Below are positions 18,653 through 26,058 of a stretch of 64,000 nucleotides of DNA, one piece after another. Numbering within the stretch: position 1 is the stretch's first letter; each line of letters opens with the position of its first letter. The translations under genes and the position numbers were made by a program. A model generated the notes under the pieces. The model was not told the origin of the DNA. It saw only the letters and a list, made by a program, of their open reading frames with translations, and did not search any database. The DNA is from Rhodoferax sp. (GTDB taxonomy: Bacteria; Pseudomonadota; Gammaproteobacteria; Burkholderiales; Burkholderiaceae_C), in NCBI RefSeq assembly GCF_030697375.1, contig NZ_JAUYQD010000108.1, positions 1 to 64,000 of the forward strand, given 5' to 3'.

Positions 18653-19084
18653 GATCAAGCCACCCTGAAAATGGGTGGTTACTGGAACTTGTCCCCTTTC
18701 TTTGTGAACACCAGCACGGATCAAGCCACCCTGAAAATGGGTGGTTACTGGAACTGGGATAACTACAAGGCGAGCAGGCTGGCTGATCAAGCCACCCTGA
18801 AAATGGGTGGTTACTGGAACATGTCAGCCTGACGCCAAATAACCGCAATGGATCAAGCCACCCTGAAAATGGGTGGCTACTGGAACAGTTGCTTGGTTGA
18901 GCAATTCTTGGCCTCCGATCAAGCCACCCTGAAAATGGGTGGTTACTGGAACAACAACGCCATCAACGCCTTGCGCGCCACAGATGAAGCCACCCTGAAA
19001 ATGGGTGGTTACTGGAACAACAACGCCATCAACGCCTTGCGCGCCACAGATGAAGCCACCCTGAAAATGGGTGGTTACTGCAAT
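18653..19084 (+). CRISPR. CRISPR array, seven 36-bp repeats, six 30-bp spacers (type IV)
   Basis: Repeats start at 18653, 18719, 18785, 18851, 18917, 18983 and 19049 with a strict 66-bp period. The repeat holds CCACCC-TGAAAAT-GGGTGG, a 6-bp hairpin with a 7-base loop, then TTACTGGAAC. If Cas6 cuts at the hairpin base as usual, the 8-base 5-prime handle would be ACTGGAAC. Repeat 4 has one change (GGCTAC). Repeats 6 and 7 begin GATGAAGCC instead of GATCAAGCC. Repeat 7 ends TGCAAT rather than TGGAAC, so decay marks the dinG side as the old end and the csf side as the leader. Spacers 5 and 6 (18953-18982, 19019-19048) are identical. No cas1 or cas2 is present. Confidence 0.95.
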
Positions 19085-19099
19085 TTTTGGAGATTAACC

Positions 19100-20617
19100 A
19101 TGTTTCGTTCGCACGAACAGCAGCATTTCAGTGATGTGCTGCGCAAGCACCTGCAGCACCCCGACGCGCCGCTTTTACTGGAGGGTGGGGTTGGCCTGGG
19201 GAAGACCCGCGCCTATCTGGCGGCACTGGCCAACACCGATCACACGGTCGCGCTGGTGCTGCCCACGCATCAACTGATCGACCAGCTGCTGGCCAGCGCT
19301 GATCTGGCCGCCATTGCCCTACCGCTGGCCGTTTTTAGACCAGCCAGGATGTTTGAAACACAGGCGTTGTACCTGGCGCAGCGGCAGGCTGCACGGGACT
19401 CCCGGGTGATGCTCTGCACCGCTGCCAGCGTGGTCATCGACCGGCGGCTCAAGGGGGAATACAACGGCGCAACCGAGCGCGATGTCATTTTGTTCGATGA
19501 GGCGGATCAGTTGCCCGATATGACCGCATTGCAAAGCGATTTCGTCATTGACGCCACTCTCTTGCAGGGGCAAGCGCTGCCGGTTGCGCTGGAGCGCATC
19601 AGCACCACCCGGTCGCATGGAGTCGAGGCCGAACAAAAGGCGGCAGCACGGGTGATGTTGGAAATTCTGGCGGAGCCGGTTGGCTATGCCTCGGTCGGTC
19701 TGGACGATTGCGGCCATGCGCGCTTGCATCACCGCTTGCCTGGGCGCTTGCTGAAGAAGGTCAGCAACCGGGCCAGTACGGTGTTCATCTCCGCAACGCT
19801 GTCCCATAACGGCAAGTTTGACAATTTCAAATACGCAATGGGGCTGGAGTCCATCAGCCGTCTATCCGGCAGCATTGAGCCGGAACGCCACGGCACCCTC
19901 GATTTCGTGCTGCATGCGCATGAAATGGAAACGGATGAATGGTTTGCCGCCACCGTTCAATCTATTCAGAACTCTCGGCGCCCCACGCTGGTGGTCACGC
20001 CCAGCCACGCTCTTACCGAGCGTCTGATGGCGGCCGTGGGCGAACAGCAAGACTTGCTGATTCGCGCAGGCGCATGGGCGGGGCTGGATACACCCACCCG
20101 CTGGCGAACAGTCGTGATTCCGCGCGTGCCGTTTGGCGCACCTGTCGTCGTGGACGGGGAGGCGGTCACGTCTTACCTGGACGCGAAAGTTACCGCCAGT
20201 CGGCGCATGCGACAAGCCATTGGCCGTGGGCTCAGAACGCCCGATGCCGTGTGCACCGTGGTCGTTCTGGATGCTCGGGCAGACAGGCTGGGCAGTTTTG
20301 TGCCCGAGCGCTTTGCTGCAAATTGGTTGGAACGCAAGGTTTTTGAGGAGGGTGCCCGGCAGGAGTTGCTGCTATCAAAAGCCGAGCGTGACCCGGCCTT
20401 GCGAAATGCGGCACTTAAACACTACGGAGCCAAATGCCAACACCCTGCTTGCGAGGTAGGCCAGGCGCACCTGCTGGACGTGCATCACCTTGACCCGGTG
20501 AGCGAGGGTGTGCGGCGCACGACTCTGAAGGATGTGACGGTGCTGTGTGCGAATCATCACCGTCAGGCGCACTTTGAGATGAAGATGGCCATTCCTGATA
20601 GCGGACATTGGCGGTGA
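19100..20617 (+). CDS. dinG: DinG-family helicase fused to a C-terminal HNH nuclease (CasDinG/Csf4 variant)
   Basis: 505 aa from ATG 19100 (MFRSHEQQHF, RBS TTGGAGA). Superfamily 2 XPD/DinG helicase: Walker A GGVGLGKT at 29-36, DEAD at 133-136 in ILFDEADQLPD, motif VI QAIGRGLR at 372-379. The four Fe-S cysteines of canonical DinG are absent; only C106 lies between motifs I and II. The last 60 residues are an HNH domain: C446-x4-C451, then H462-H463 in LDVHHLDP, then C483-A-N-H-H487, with H491. Type IV-A DinG unwinds DNA at crRNA targets; the added HNH should allow cutting. The frame is open through the array to 18848, but that part is repeat sequence. The nearest repeat ends 15 bases before the ATG. 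Confidence 0.9.
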   Translation: MFRSHEQQHFSDVLRKHLQHPDAPLLLEGGVGLGKTRAYLAALANTDHTVALVLPTHQLIDQLLASADLAAIALPLAVFRPARMFETQALYLAQRQAARDSRVMLCTAASVVIDRRLKGEYNGATERDVILFDEADQLPDMTALQSDFVIDATLLQGQALPVALERISTTRSHGVEAEQKAAARVMLEILAEPVGYASVGLDDCGHARLHHRLPGRLLKKVSNRASTVFISATLSHNGKFDNFKYAMGLESISRLSGSIEPERHGTLDFVLHAHEMETDEWFAATVQSIQNSRRPTLVVTPSHALTERLMAAVGEQQDLLIRAGAWAGLDTPTRWRTVVIPRVPFGAPVVVDGEAVTSYLDAKVTASRRMRQAIGRGLRTPDAVCTVVVLDARADRLGSFVPERFAANWLERKVFEEGARQELLLSKAERDPALRNAALKHYGAKCQHPACEVGQAHLLDVHHLDPVSEGVRRTTLKDVTVLCANHHRQAHFEMKMAIPDSGHWR

Positions 20618-20719
20618 GTTTGGTCTGGTGTGTGGGTGGCAAACTGTCGGCAAGGGGAGGCGTCAAAAATGGCTGATCTACAGGCATAGCGCCCCCGATC
20701 GCGTCATTCCAGAATGTTG

Positions 20720-20770
20720 GTTGCTACTGAATTAATAGCTGCTTGCGCAGTGTTCTAGGGGGCTGGAGCC
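20720..20770 (+). repeat. Interspersed repeat copy C, right boundary of the CRISPR cassette
   Basis: Core GCTACTGAATTAATAGC plus TGCTTGCGCAGTG and GGGGGCTGGAGCC. Homology to copy D extends about 25 bases upstream (both contain ATCGCGTCATT). Together with copy B it encloses the type IV locus in direct orientation. The 100 bases between the dinG stop and this repeat contain no gene. Confidence 0.8.
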
Positions 20771-20825
20771 GTATTTCAAACGAGGTCTTGATTCACTTGG
20801 CGTGCCCGCGTTGGATCGATGATCT

Positions 20826-21093
20826 TCAGGCGCGTAGCGTGGTCAGCAGCGTGACCAGTTCGTGCAGGGCGGTGAAGGGCTCGGGGGCGGTGTGGGCATT
20901 GAACTTCGCTGCCAGTGCCAGTGCCAGTGCCTGCGCCTGTCAGCTGATGCGCGGCGCGGATCTCTTCCAGATACAACGGTTCGGTTTTGCTGCCTTCGGT
21001 GACGATCAGGATGCGGGCGTAGCTGGCGCGCCGCACATCCTTGGCTGCTTTGCGGCGCAACTGCCGGTCTTTGGCCTGGTTGTCGCGCCCCAT
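20826..21093 (-). pseudogene. Truncated and frameshifted rloB-like gene (AbiL partner)
   Basis: The N-terminal 51 residues, including ARILIVTEGSKTEPLYLEEIR, match the start of RloB proteins (normally about 200 aa). The frame then runs through three GCCAGT hexamers (20910-20930 region) and, one frame over, continues as FNAHTAPEPFTALHELVTLL to a TGA at 20828, which resembles the RloB C-terminus. The central part, with the expected catalytic core, has been deleted. The start overlaps the stop of the upstream ATPase gene. The unshifted frame runs on to 20776. I judge it non-functional. Confidence 0.7.
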
Positions 21094-22364
21094 CAGTGCT
21101 TCACTCCCAGGGCCTGGTTGCGCAGCAAGGGCAGTGCACCATAGCGCCCTTGAAGGTAACCACGCTCCAGCGCTTCATTCTTGCGCGGACTGAAGTCGAG
21201 CAGTGGATACAGCGATGAGCTTTGATCCGGGCGCTTTTCGACAAACCAGACTTGATCGCGCCGGAGCAGGCCGTACGCATCGAGCAGCGAGGTGTCGTGC
21301 GTGGTAAAGATCAGCTGCGCGCCGCCGGTGTTGACTTCAGGCCGGTGGAACAAGCGCACCAGAGCCTGCACCAGCAGCGTGTGCAGGCTGGTATCCAGTT
21401 CATCCACCACCAGCGTTTGCCCCTTGCCCAGGATGTCCAAGATAGGCCCGGTCAGGAACAACAGGTTGCGGGTGCCGCTGGATTCGTCCATCAGGTCGAA
21501 AACCGCCTTGCCGTGCTCGGTGATGTGGTGAAACTTCACTTCGTCCACCGCCTGCTCACTGGCTGTCTCCTCGCGTTTGCCGGTCGCAAGGTCGAAATGG
21601 ATGGTGTGCACCATGGCGTGCTTGGTGGCCACTTCAATGTCGGAAATGCTGATGTCGGCGGCACGCAGAAACTCACAAATGGCTTTGCGCTGCGCCTCTT
21701 GCTTGAGCATTTGCACCGAAAACTGCGGAGACAGCGGCGACTGCTCGTTGAAGATCACCAGCCGGTTGGCAAACCAGTCAAACACGGGGCGCAATGCCCC
21801 GCTGTTGAGTTGCACAGCCACTGACAGGAACAAGGCATTGGATCGGGTCGCACCCTCCCACAGGTTCTTGGCACCCTTCAGGCTGGGGCCGAACTCATAC
21901 ACATCCTTGCCGCTTTCGGCATCGAAGTGGCGCTCGAACCAGCGTTGCGGCTTGAAGGCCTTGTAGACCAGAAGTTGCTCACTGACGATGCGTTGCGCGT
22001 TCATGGCAAAACCATACTGGTAGCGCACGCCGTCGAGGATGAAGGTGACCTCGAACTCCGTGGGCTGGCTGCCCGATGTGGCGTCCAGCTTGAAAGGTTG
22101 GAGCCGGTCAAAGGTCTGGCCCGGCTGCAAAGCGGCCGATTCCAGCACCACGCCACGCATGTACTGCAGGGCCTTGATGAGGTTGGACTTGCCGCTGGCG
22201 TTGGCGCCATATACCACCGCGCTCTTGAGCAAATGCGGGGCCGCCTTCAGCCCGGTATCCAGGGCATGGGTGTCCAGCAAGGTCTTGTCGGAGGACGCAA
22301 CCAGGCTGAACACCTGCTCGTCGCGCAGGCTGCGGAAGTTCTTGACGCGGAACTCGACCAGCAT
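21093..22364 (-). CDS. AAA15/AAA_21-type ATPase, RloA/AbiLi-like
   Basis: 423-aa ABC/SMC-like ATPase starting MLVEFRVKNFRSLRDEQ (ATG 22364 with AGGTG upstream). Walker A VVYGANASGKSNL is near residue 50. The signature region SSGTRNLLFLTGPIL is near 295. Walker B TLVVDELDTSLH is near 318, and the H-loop-like FTTHDTSLLD near 350. Such ATPases pair with RloB in AbiL phage-abortive systems; here the partner rloB overlaps the stop codon but is broken. The ATPase reads intact. The 280 bases upstream (22365-22644) are AT-rich near the start and otherwise empty, apart from a short gene-like frame on the minus strand (22548 inward, MRETTVKTQFLRVVKDAG) that decays after about 35 codons. Confidence 0.8.
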   Translation of the reverse strand: MLVEFRVKNFRSLRDEQVFSLVASSDKTLLDTHALDTGLKAAPHLLKSAVVYGANASGKSNLIKALQYMRGVVLESAALQPGQTFDRLQPFKLDATSGSQPTEFEVTFILDGVRYQYGFAMNAQRIVSEQLLVYKAFKPQRWFERHFDAESGKDVYEFGPSLKGAKNLWEGATRSNALFLSVAVQLNSGALRPVFDWFANRLVIFNEQSPLSPQFSVQMLKQEAQRKAICEFLRAADISISDIEVATKHAMVHTIHFDLATGKREETASEQAVDEVKFHHITEHGKAVFDLMDESSGTRNLLFLTGPILDILGKGQTLVVDELDTSLHTLLVQALVRLFHRPEVNTGGAQLIFTTHDTSLLDAYGLLRRDQVWFVEKRPDQSSSLYPLLDFSPRKNEALERGYLQGRYGALPLLRNQALGVKH

Positions 22365-22644
22365 TGCATTCACCTATTGAGTAAAAAATATATCGATATT
22401 GTGCACATGAAAAGCAATTTATTGAAATATTTTGCGTTGCACATGAGTTTTTGATAAGGCAGGCAAGCTGATCAAAGTCTGTCGGAACACGGAGCCCCGC
22501 ATCTTTGACTACACGCAGGAATTGGGTTTTGACCGTGGTTTCGCGCATCTATGCCTATGCCTGATGCAGGTTCGACAGGTCGCAGATCAAGCCAGCAGAT
22601 TGGGCCTAAACCATCTCCCCACATCGCGTCATTTTCGAATGCTA

Positions 22645-22700
22645 GTTGCTATTGAATTGATAGCTGCTTGCGCAGTGTTTTAGGGGGCTGGAGGGCGATT
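22645..22700 (+). repeat. Interspersed repeat copy D
   Basis: 56 bp, core GCTATTGAATTGATAGC with TGCTTGCGCAGTG and GGGGGCTGGAGGGCGATT. It differs from copy B at one position by eye. It separates the AbiL-like cassette from the antitoxin/AlbA cassette. Confidence 0.8.
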
Positions 22701-22741
22701 TCATTGATTTTTTGACAGCGCCATTGAGGTGCGTATGACGG

Positions 22742-22753
22742 ACAAAATTTTGT
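22742..22753. promoter_or_regulatory. Perfect palindrome upstream of antitoxin gene
   Basis: ACAAAATTTTGT is a 12-bp perfect palindrome 29 bases before the antitoxin ATG at 22782. Phd/YefM antitoxins repress their own promoters through short palindromes, so this is a likely operator. That role is inference from position. Confidence 0.45.
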
Positions 22754-22781
22754 ACATCAACCGAGCGCAATGGAGGCCACC

Positions 22782-23099
22782 ATGGCTTTTTCAGCAAGTG
22801 ACGTGATTCCGCTTTTGCAGGCCCGTGCCAATTTCTCCGAACTGGCCGACCAGGTGAAGGTCGGCACCGAGAAGATCATCACCAAAGACGGCGAGAGCTA
22901 CGTTGCCATCATCGACGCGCAGCGGCTGGACTACTACCACCAACTGGAAGATGCGGAAGCATTCCTGATCCAAGCCCAAGCGCCAAAGGCGTTCGACGCA
23001 CTGCTGGACGAGTTGACCGACACCGTCATCCCCAACCTCATTACCTGCTGCTCTAAGCGCGGCTTTCCTTATTTCGAATTCTCCAAAACGCGCCAGTGA
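22782..23099 (+). CDS. Phd/YefM-family antitoxin without a toxin gene
   Basis: 105 aa from ATG 22782 (MAFSASDVIPLLQARANF); an ATG at 22770 is also possible. The N-terminal half (ANFSELADQVKVGTEKIITKDGESYVAIID) is the Phd/YefM DNA-binding fold. Residues 60-80 form the helix that normally binds a RelE or Doc toxin. No toxin follows: the C-terminus (ITCCSKRGFPYFEFSKTRQ) runs into the convergent AlbA_2 gene, overlapping it by 31 bases. It is probably an orphan whose toxin was lost or replaced. Confidence 0.75.
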   Translation: MAFSASDVIPLLQARANFSELADQVKVGTEKIITKDGESYVAIIDAQRLDYYHQLEDAEAFLIQAQAPKAFDALLDELTDTVIPNLITCCSKRGFPYFEFSKTRQ

Positions 23100-24433
23100 C
23101 CGCTTCTGGCAGAGCCAATACGCTGTAATGCACCTTTGGCTTTTAATCGCTTGATGGTTTTTTCAACCGCTGTGGTGCTGATGTTCAAGTGTTGACTCAT
23201 CTCGGCAATGCTGATCATCGGCTTGGCGCGAATGAGTTGGAGCAAGCGCGACTGAGGTGAATCACCCAACCCTTCACCCAACCCTTCACCCAACCCTTCA
23301 TCTGATTTTTTCGGTGGCGCAACAGCTGCCAACGCCGGAAACGCAAACTCCACCCAAAACCCCGCGCTATCGCAGTCAAAGCGCGGTGCCGGGCTGCCAT
23401 AGTCAAGGCAAGTGTTGCGAATCAGGTCAATACCGCGCCCCCAGGATTCAATCTTGCCCGCCAGAAACAAGGCTCTGGCAATGTCCGGGTTGGCCGGTTG
23501 GGACGAATGTTTGGCCATCAAACGCGCCAAAGACCAATCGGGCGGCAACTGGCCCGCATTCCAGATCAGCAGCTTGTGGTCATACACGCTGATTTGAATC
23601 GGGATCAGCGCGCCATAGTCCTTGTGCGCAATGGCATTGATCAGAGCCTCACGCAAGGCGGCCTCGGGCACGGGGAAACGCTCCAGCCGTTGCGTGCCCT
23701 GGTATGAAATGCCGGCCCGCAAGTACTTGGTCAGCAGCAGGTCCAGCGTTTTCTCCACCTGCGTGAACAAGTCGCCTTCAATCACGTCGTGGTAGAGCAA
23801 ATCGGAATCGGTGCGAAAAAAACCGATCTTCACACAGGCGCCGGTGGTGAACTTCTCGGGGTCGGCGTGAAACAGCAGCGTGGCTGCCCGTTTGAGAAAG
23901 CGTCCTTCGGTCAAGTGCAGTTTTTCAACCAGCACGGCATCGCTCTCGGCCAAAGACTCCGTGCCCAAGCGGCCACTTTTACCCGCCAGCTTGCGAAACG
24001 ACTGAATGGCACGCGGCTCCAGATCGGCCATGGTCACATACGGCACCGGTACGCCATCCCAATGGCGGCCCAGTTTGCGCAGCAGAAAACGGTCCAACGC
24101 TGCGCCGCGCAGTTCCTGCTTGGTGCTGCCGCTGCGCAGGTGGTATTCGCCCTTGTAGCTGATGGGGCTGGGGTAGGCCTCGACCACGATTTCCAGCCAG
24201 TCAAGACCCGCCTGCGTGTGCAGGTTGACCGCCACCACGATGCCCAAAATGTCGCGCACCTTGTTCGGGATGTCCTCCAGAAGCCGGACGGCGTTGGCCA
24301 GGCCCACCACCTCGCCCTGGTCGTTCTTGCCAATCATCAGCGTGCCGCCATCGGCATTGGCAAAGCCGCAGATCCATTTCAGGTACTCATCGCGCCAAGA
24401 CTGCTTCCACTCGGTGTTCTGGCTTTCAATCAT
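23069..24433 (-). CDS. AlbA_2/Schlafen-domain ATP-binding protein with C-terminal winged helix
   Basis: 454 aa. Residues 1-110 form an AlbA_2 (Schlafen-type) domain: ESQNTEWKQSW, GFANADGGTLMIG and GSTKQELRG are its three conserved blocks. Residues about 230-370 form a HATPase_c_4-like domain (REALINAIAHKDY, then SWGRGIDLIRNTC). Residues 385-454 form a winged helix (MISIAEMSQHLNISTTAVEKTIKRL). A hinge made of three copies of GLGE reflects a 12-bp tandem repeat at about 23264-23300. These proteins are putative regulators common in defence islands; function unproven. Confidence 0.8.
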   Translation of the reverse strand: MIESQNTEWKQSWRDEYLKWICGFANADGGTLMIGKNDQGEVVGLANAVRLLEDIPNKVRDILGIVVAVNLHTQAGLDWLEIVVEAYPSPISYKGEYHLRSGSTKQELRGAALDRFLLRKLGRHWDGVPVPYVTMADLEPRAIQSFRKLAGKSGRLGTESLAESDAVLVEKLHLTEGRFLKRAATLLFHADPEKFTTGACVKIGFFRTDSDLLYHDVIEGDLFTQVEKTLDLLLTKYLRAGISYQGTQRLERFPVPEAALREALINAIAHKDYGALIPIQISVYDHKLLIWNAGQLPPDWSLARLMAKHSSQPANPDIARALFLAGKIESWGRGIDLIRNTCLDYGSPAPRFDCDSAGFWVEFAFPALAAVAPPKKSDEGLGEGLGEGLGDSPQSRLLQLIRAKPMISIAEMSQHLNISTTAVEKTIKRLKAKGALQRIGSARSGHWRVLENSK

Positions 24434-24504
24434 AAATTTATATGTGTTTTAGGGCTGCAGCCGGCGTGTGGTATGCGTGAGTAGCTATTAAATCAGGAGC
24501 ATGC

Positions 24505-24910
24505 CTAAAGCAGCTTGGCCAGCGCCTGCTCGGTTTTCTCCGACACGATGCCCTCCAGTCGCAGTTCGTCGGACAGAACCGTCATGATACGTGTCGCCTG
24601 GCCAATATATGTGCTCGGGTCAGGGGCCAGTTCAAAACGGTTTTCCAAAAAACCGGCGGACCAAAGCCTGTTCCGGGTTCTGCTCTGAGCCCAGGGGCAA
24701 GGCTTGGCATACGCGTTGACACAACTGTGGCATTTGCCGCGCATCGACAATCCGCTCCAGGGGATTGCCCACGGTGCCAGTGTCCACGCGCTGAACCGGC
24801 AGCACCAGAAGCTGGCCGATGACGGATGTACTCAGTACAACACCAGCCTTGTTCAATGATGCGGGTAGACCGCCCCACACGCACAGCACCCCTGACCGGT
24901 TGACTCCCAA
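24505..24910 (-). pseudogene. Decayed, frameshifted ORF remnant of unknown function
   Basis: Two overlapping minus-strand frames share protein-like composition. One (24632-24910) reads from MGVNRSGVLCVWGG to VRRFFGKPF. The other continues past 24632 as RFELAPDPSTYIGQATRIM and ends at 24505 with EKTEQALAKLL. Joining them by one frameshift gives about 130 aa. I recognise no family. The 24434-24504 gap contains a degenerate interspersed-repeat-like piece (TAGCTATTAAAT, GGGCTGCAGCC). It lies within the last repeat-bounded cassette. Confidence 0.4.
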
Positions 24911-24916
24911 CTGCTA

Positions 24917-24972
24917 GTTGCTACTAAATTAATAGCTGCTCCCGCAATGTTCTAGAGGGCTGCAGCCAGATT
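24917..24972 (+). repeat. Interspersed repeat copy E, right end of the accessory island
   Basis: Core GCTACTAAATTAATAGC, then TGCTCCCGCAATG and GAGGGCTGCAGCC. More diverged than B to D but in the same orientation. Beyond it ordinary chromosomal genes resume. Confidence 0.7.
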
Positions 24973-25045
24973 CGACCACTAGGCTTCATAAAAACCCCCG
25001 CCGTTGTACGATCCACCTCCTTCGTCAACCACCAGGATGCCCTCC

Positions 25046-26041
25046 ATGAAAGCCGACTTGCGCCCCAGCACCCAATGGCAAGAACAAGTCGCCGCCGACG
25101 AAGCCGAGCGCTTCGCCGGGTATGGCAAGGCCTTTGCCGCCATCCAGGCGCGCAAGTCCAAAAAATACGGCCAGGGCAGGGCGCTGCACCGCAAGCAACT
25201 CACGGCGGCCAGCGGCACGCTGGAGGTCTTGGGCGACTTGCCGGAGTTTACCCGCCAGGGTCTGTTTGCCTTGCCGGGCTTTTTTGACGTGTGGGTGCGC
25301 CTGTCCAACGGGGGCATGGACAAGACCTCGGACCGCACCCCCGACATCCGGGGCTATTCCCTGCGGGTGCTGGGTGTGCAGGGCGATTCCGCTTTGGGCA
25401 TAGGCCCGGCCAAGAGCCAGGACTTCACGCTGATCAACCAGGAACAGTTCGCCTTCCCCAAAAGCGACGAGTTTGTCGAATTTGTGGTGGCTGCCGCCAG
25501 TGGCGGTGGCGCCTTGCTCAAGCATCTGGTTCGCCGCTACGGCCTGCTGGCGGGCCCGGCGCGTATGCTGAAGATGCTGAAAACCGTGACCAAGCCCTTT
25601 GGTGGTTTTGCCACCGAGACCGTGTTCAGCGCGGTGCCCATCGCCTGCGGACCCTATGCGGTGCGTGTGCGGCTGGTGCCCGCCGCCGCCAACGGCGCGC
25701 CCACGCCCGGTGCTAACCAGGACTGGGGTGCGGACTTTTCCGCCCGTCTGGGCCGGCAGCGCCTGGAATGGGATTTGCAGTTGCAGCCCTTTGTCAGCGA
25801 GGCGCTCACCCCCATCGAAGACGCCTCCGTCAACTGGACCACGCCCTACACCACGGTGGCGCGGCTTACCTTGCCCCAACAAGACACCGCCAGCGCGTCC
25901 GGCCAGGCGCTGCTGCAGCAGACCGAAGCGGCCGTGTTCGACCCCTGGCAGGCGCTGGCCACGCACCGCCCCCTGGGCGATGTGCAGCGCGCCCGCAAGG
26001 TGGTGTACTTTGAAAGCCAGAAGGGGCGCGGGGCGGTTTAA
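25046..26041 (+). CDS. Catalase-family (heme peroxidase-like) protein
   Basis: 331 aa from ATG 25046 (MKADLRPSTQWQEQ). The middle shows the catalase-like core LPEFTRQGLFALPGFFDVWVRLSNG (near residue 65-90) and DIRGYSLRVLGV, followed by SQDFTLINQEQFAFP. These match the catalase-related group that has no N-terminal catalase arm. The usual distal His is not in the standard context, so true catalase activity is uncertain; members are often lipid-peroxide or unknown heme proteins. Monocistronic. Confidence 0.7.
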   Translation: MKADLRPSTQWQEQVAADEAERFAGYGKAFAAIQARKSKKYGQGRALHRKQLTAASGTLEVLGDLPEFTRQGLFALPGFFDVWVRLSNGGMDKTSDRTPDIRGYSLRVLGVQGDSALGIGPAKSQDFTLINQEQFAFPKSDEFVEFVVAAASGGGALLKHLVRRYGLLAGPARMLKMLKTVTKPFGGFATETVFSAVPIACGPYAVRVRLVPAAANGAPTPGANQDWGADFSARLGRQRLEWDLQLQPFVSEALTPIEDASVNWTTPYTTVARLTLPQQDTASASGQALLQQTEAAVFDPWQALATHRPLGDVQRARKVVYFESQKGRGAV

Positions 26042-26058
26042 CCCTGCGGTGTCGGAAA

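Noticed and set aside
18627-19099. Long open frames through the CRISPR array on both strands, giving peptide repeats such as DQATLKMGGYWN, one fused in frame to the helicase
   Set aside because: The 66-bp period is a multiple of three, so repeats and spacers stay open by chance. A proper RBS and ATG for the helicase lie at 19089-19102.
22365-22548. A small minus-strand gene beginning MRETTVKTQFLRVVKDAG ahead of the ATPase
   Set aside because: Only about 35 codons look coding before composition collapses and the frame merges into the ATPase gene in another frame. At best it is a remnant.
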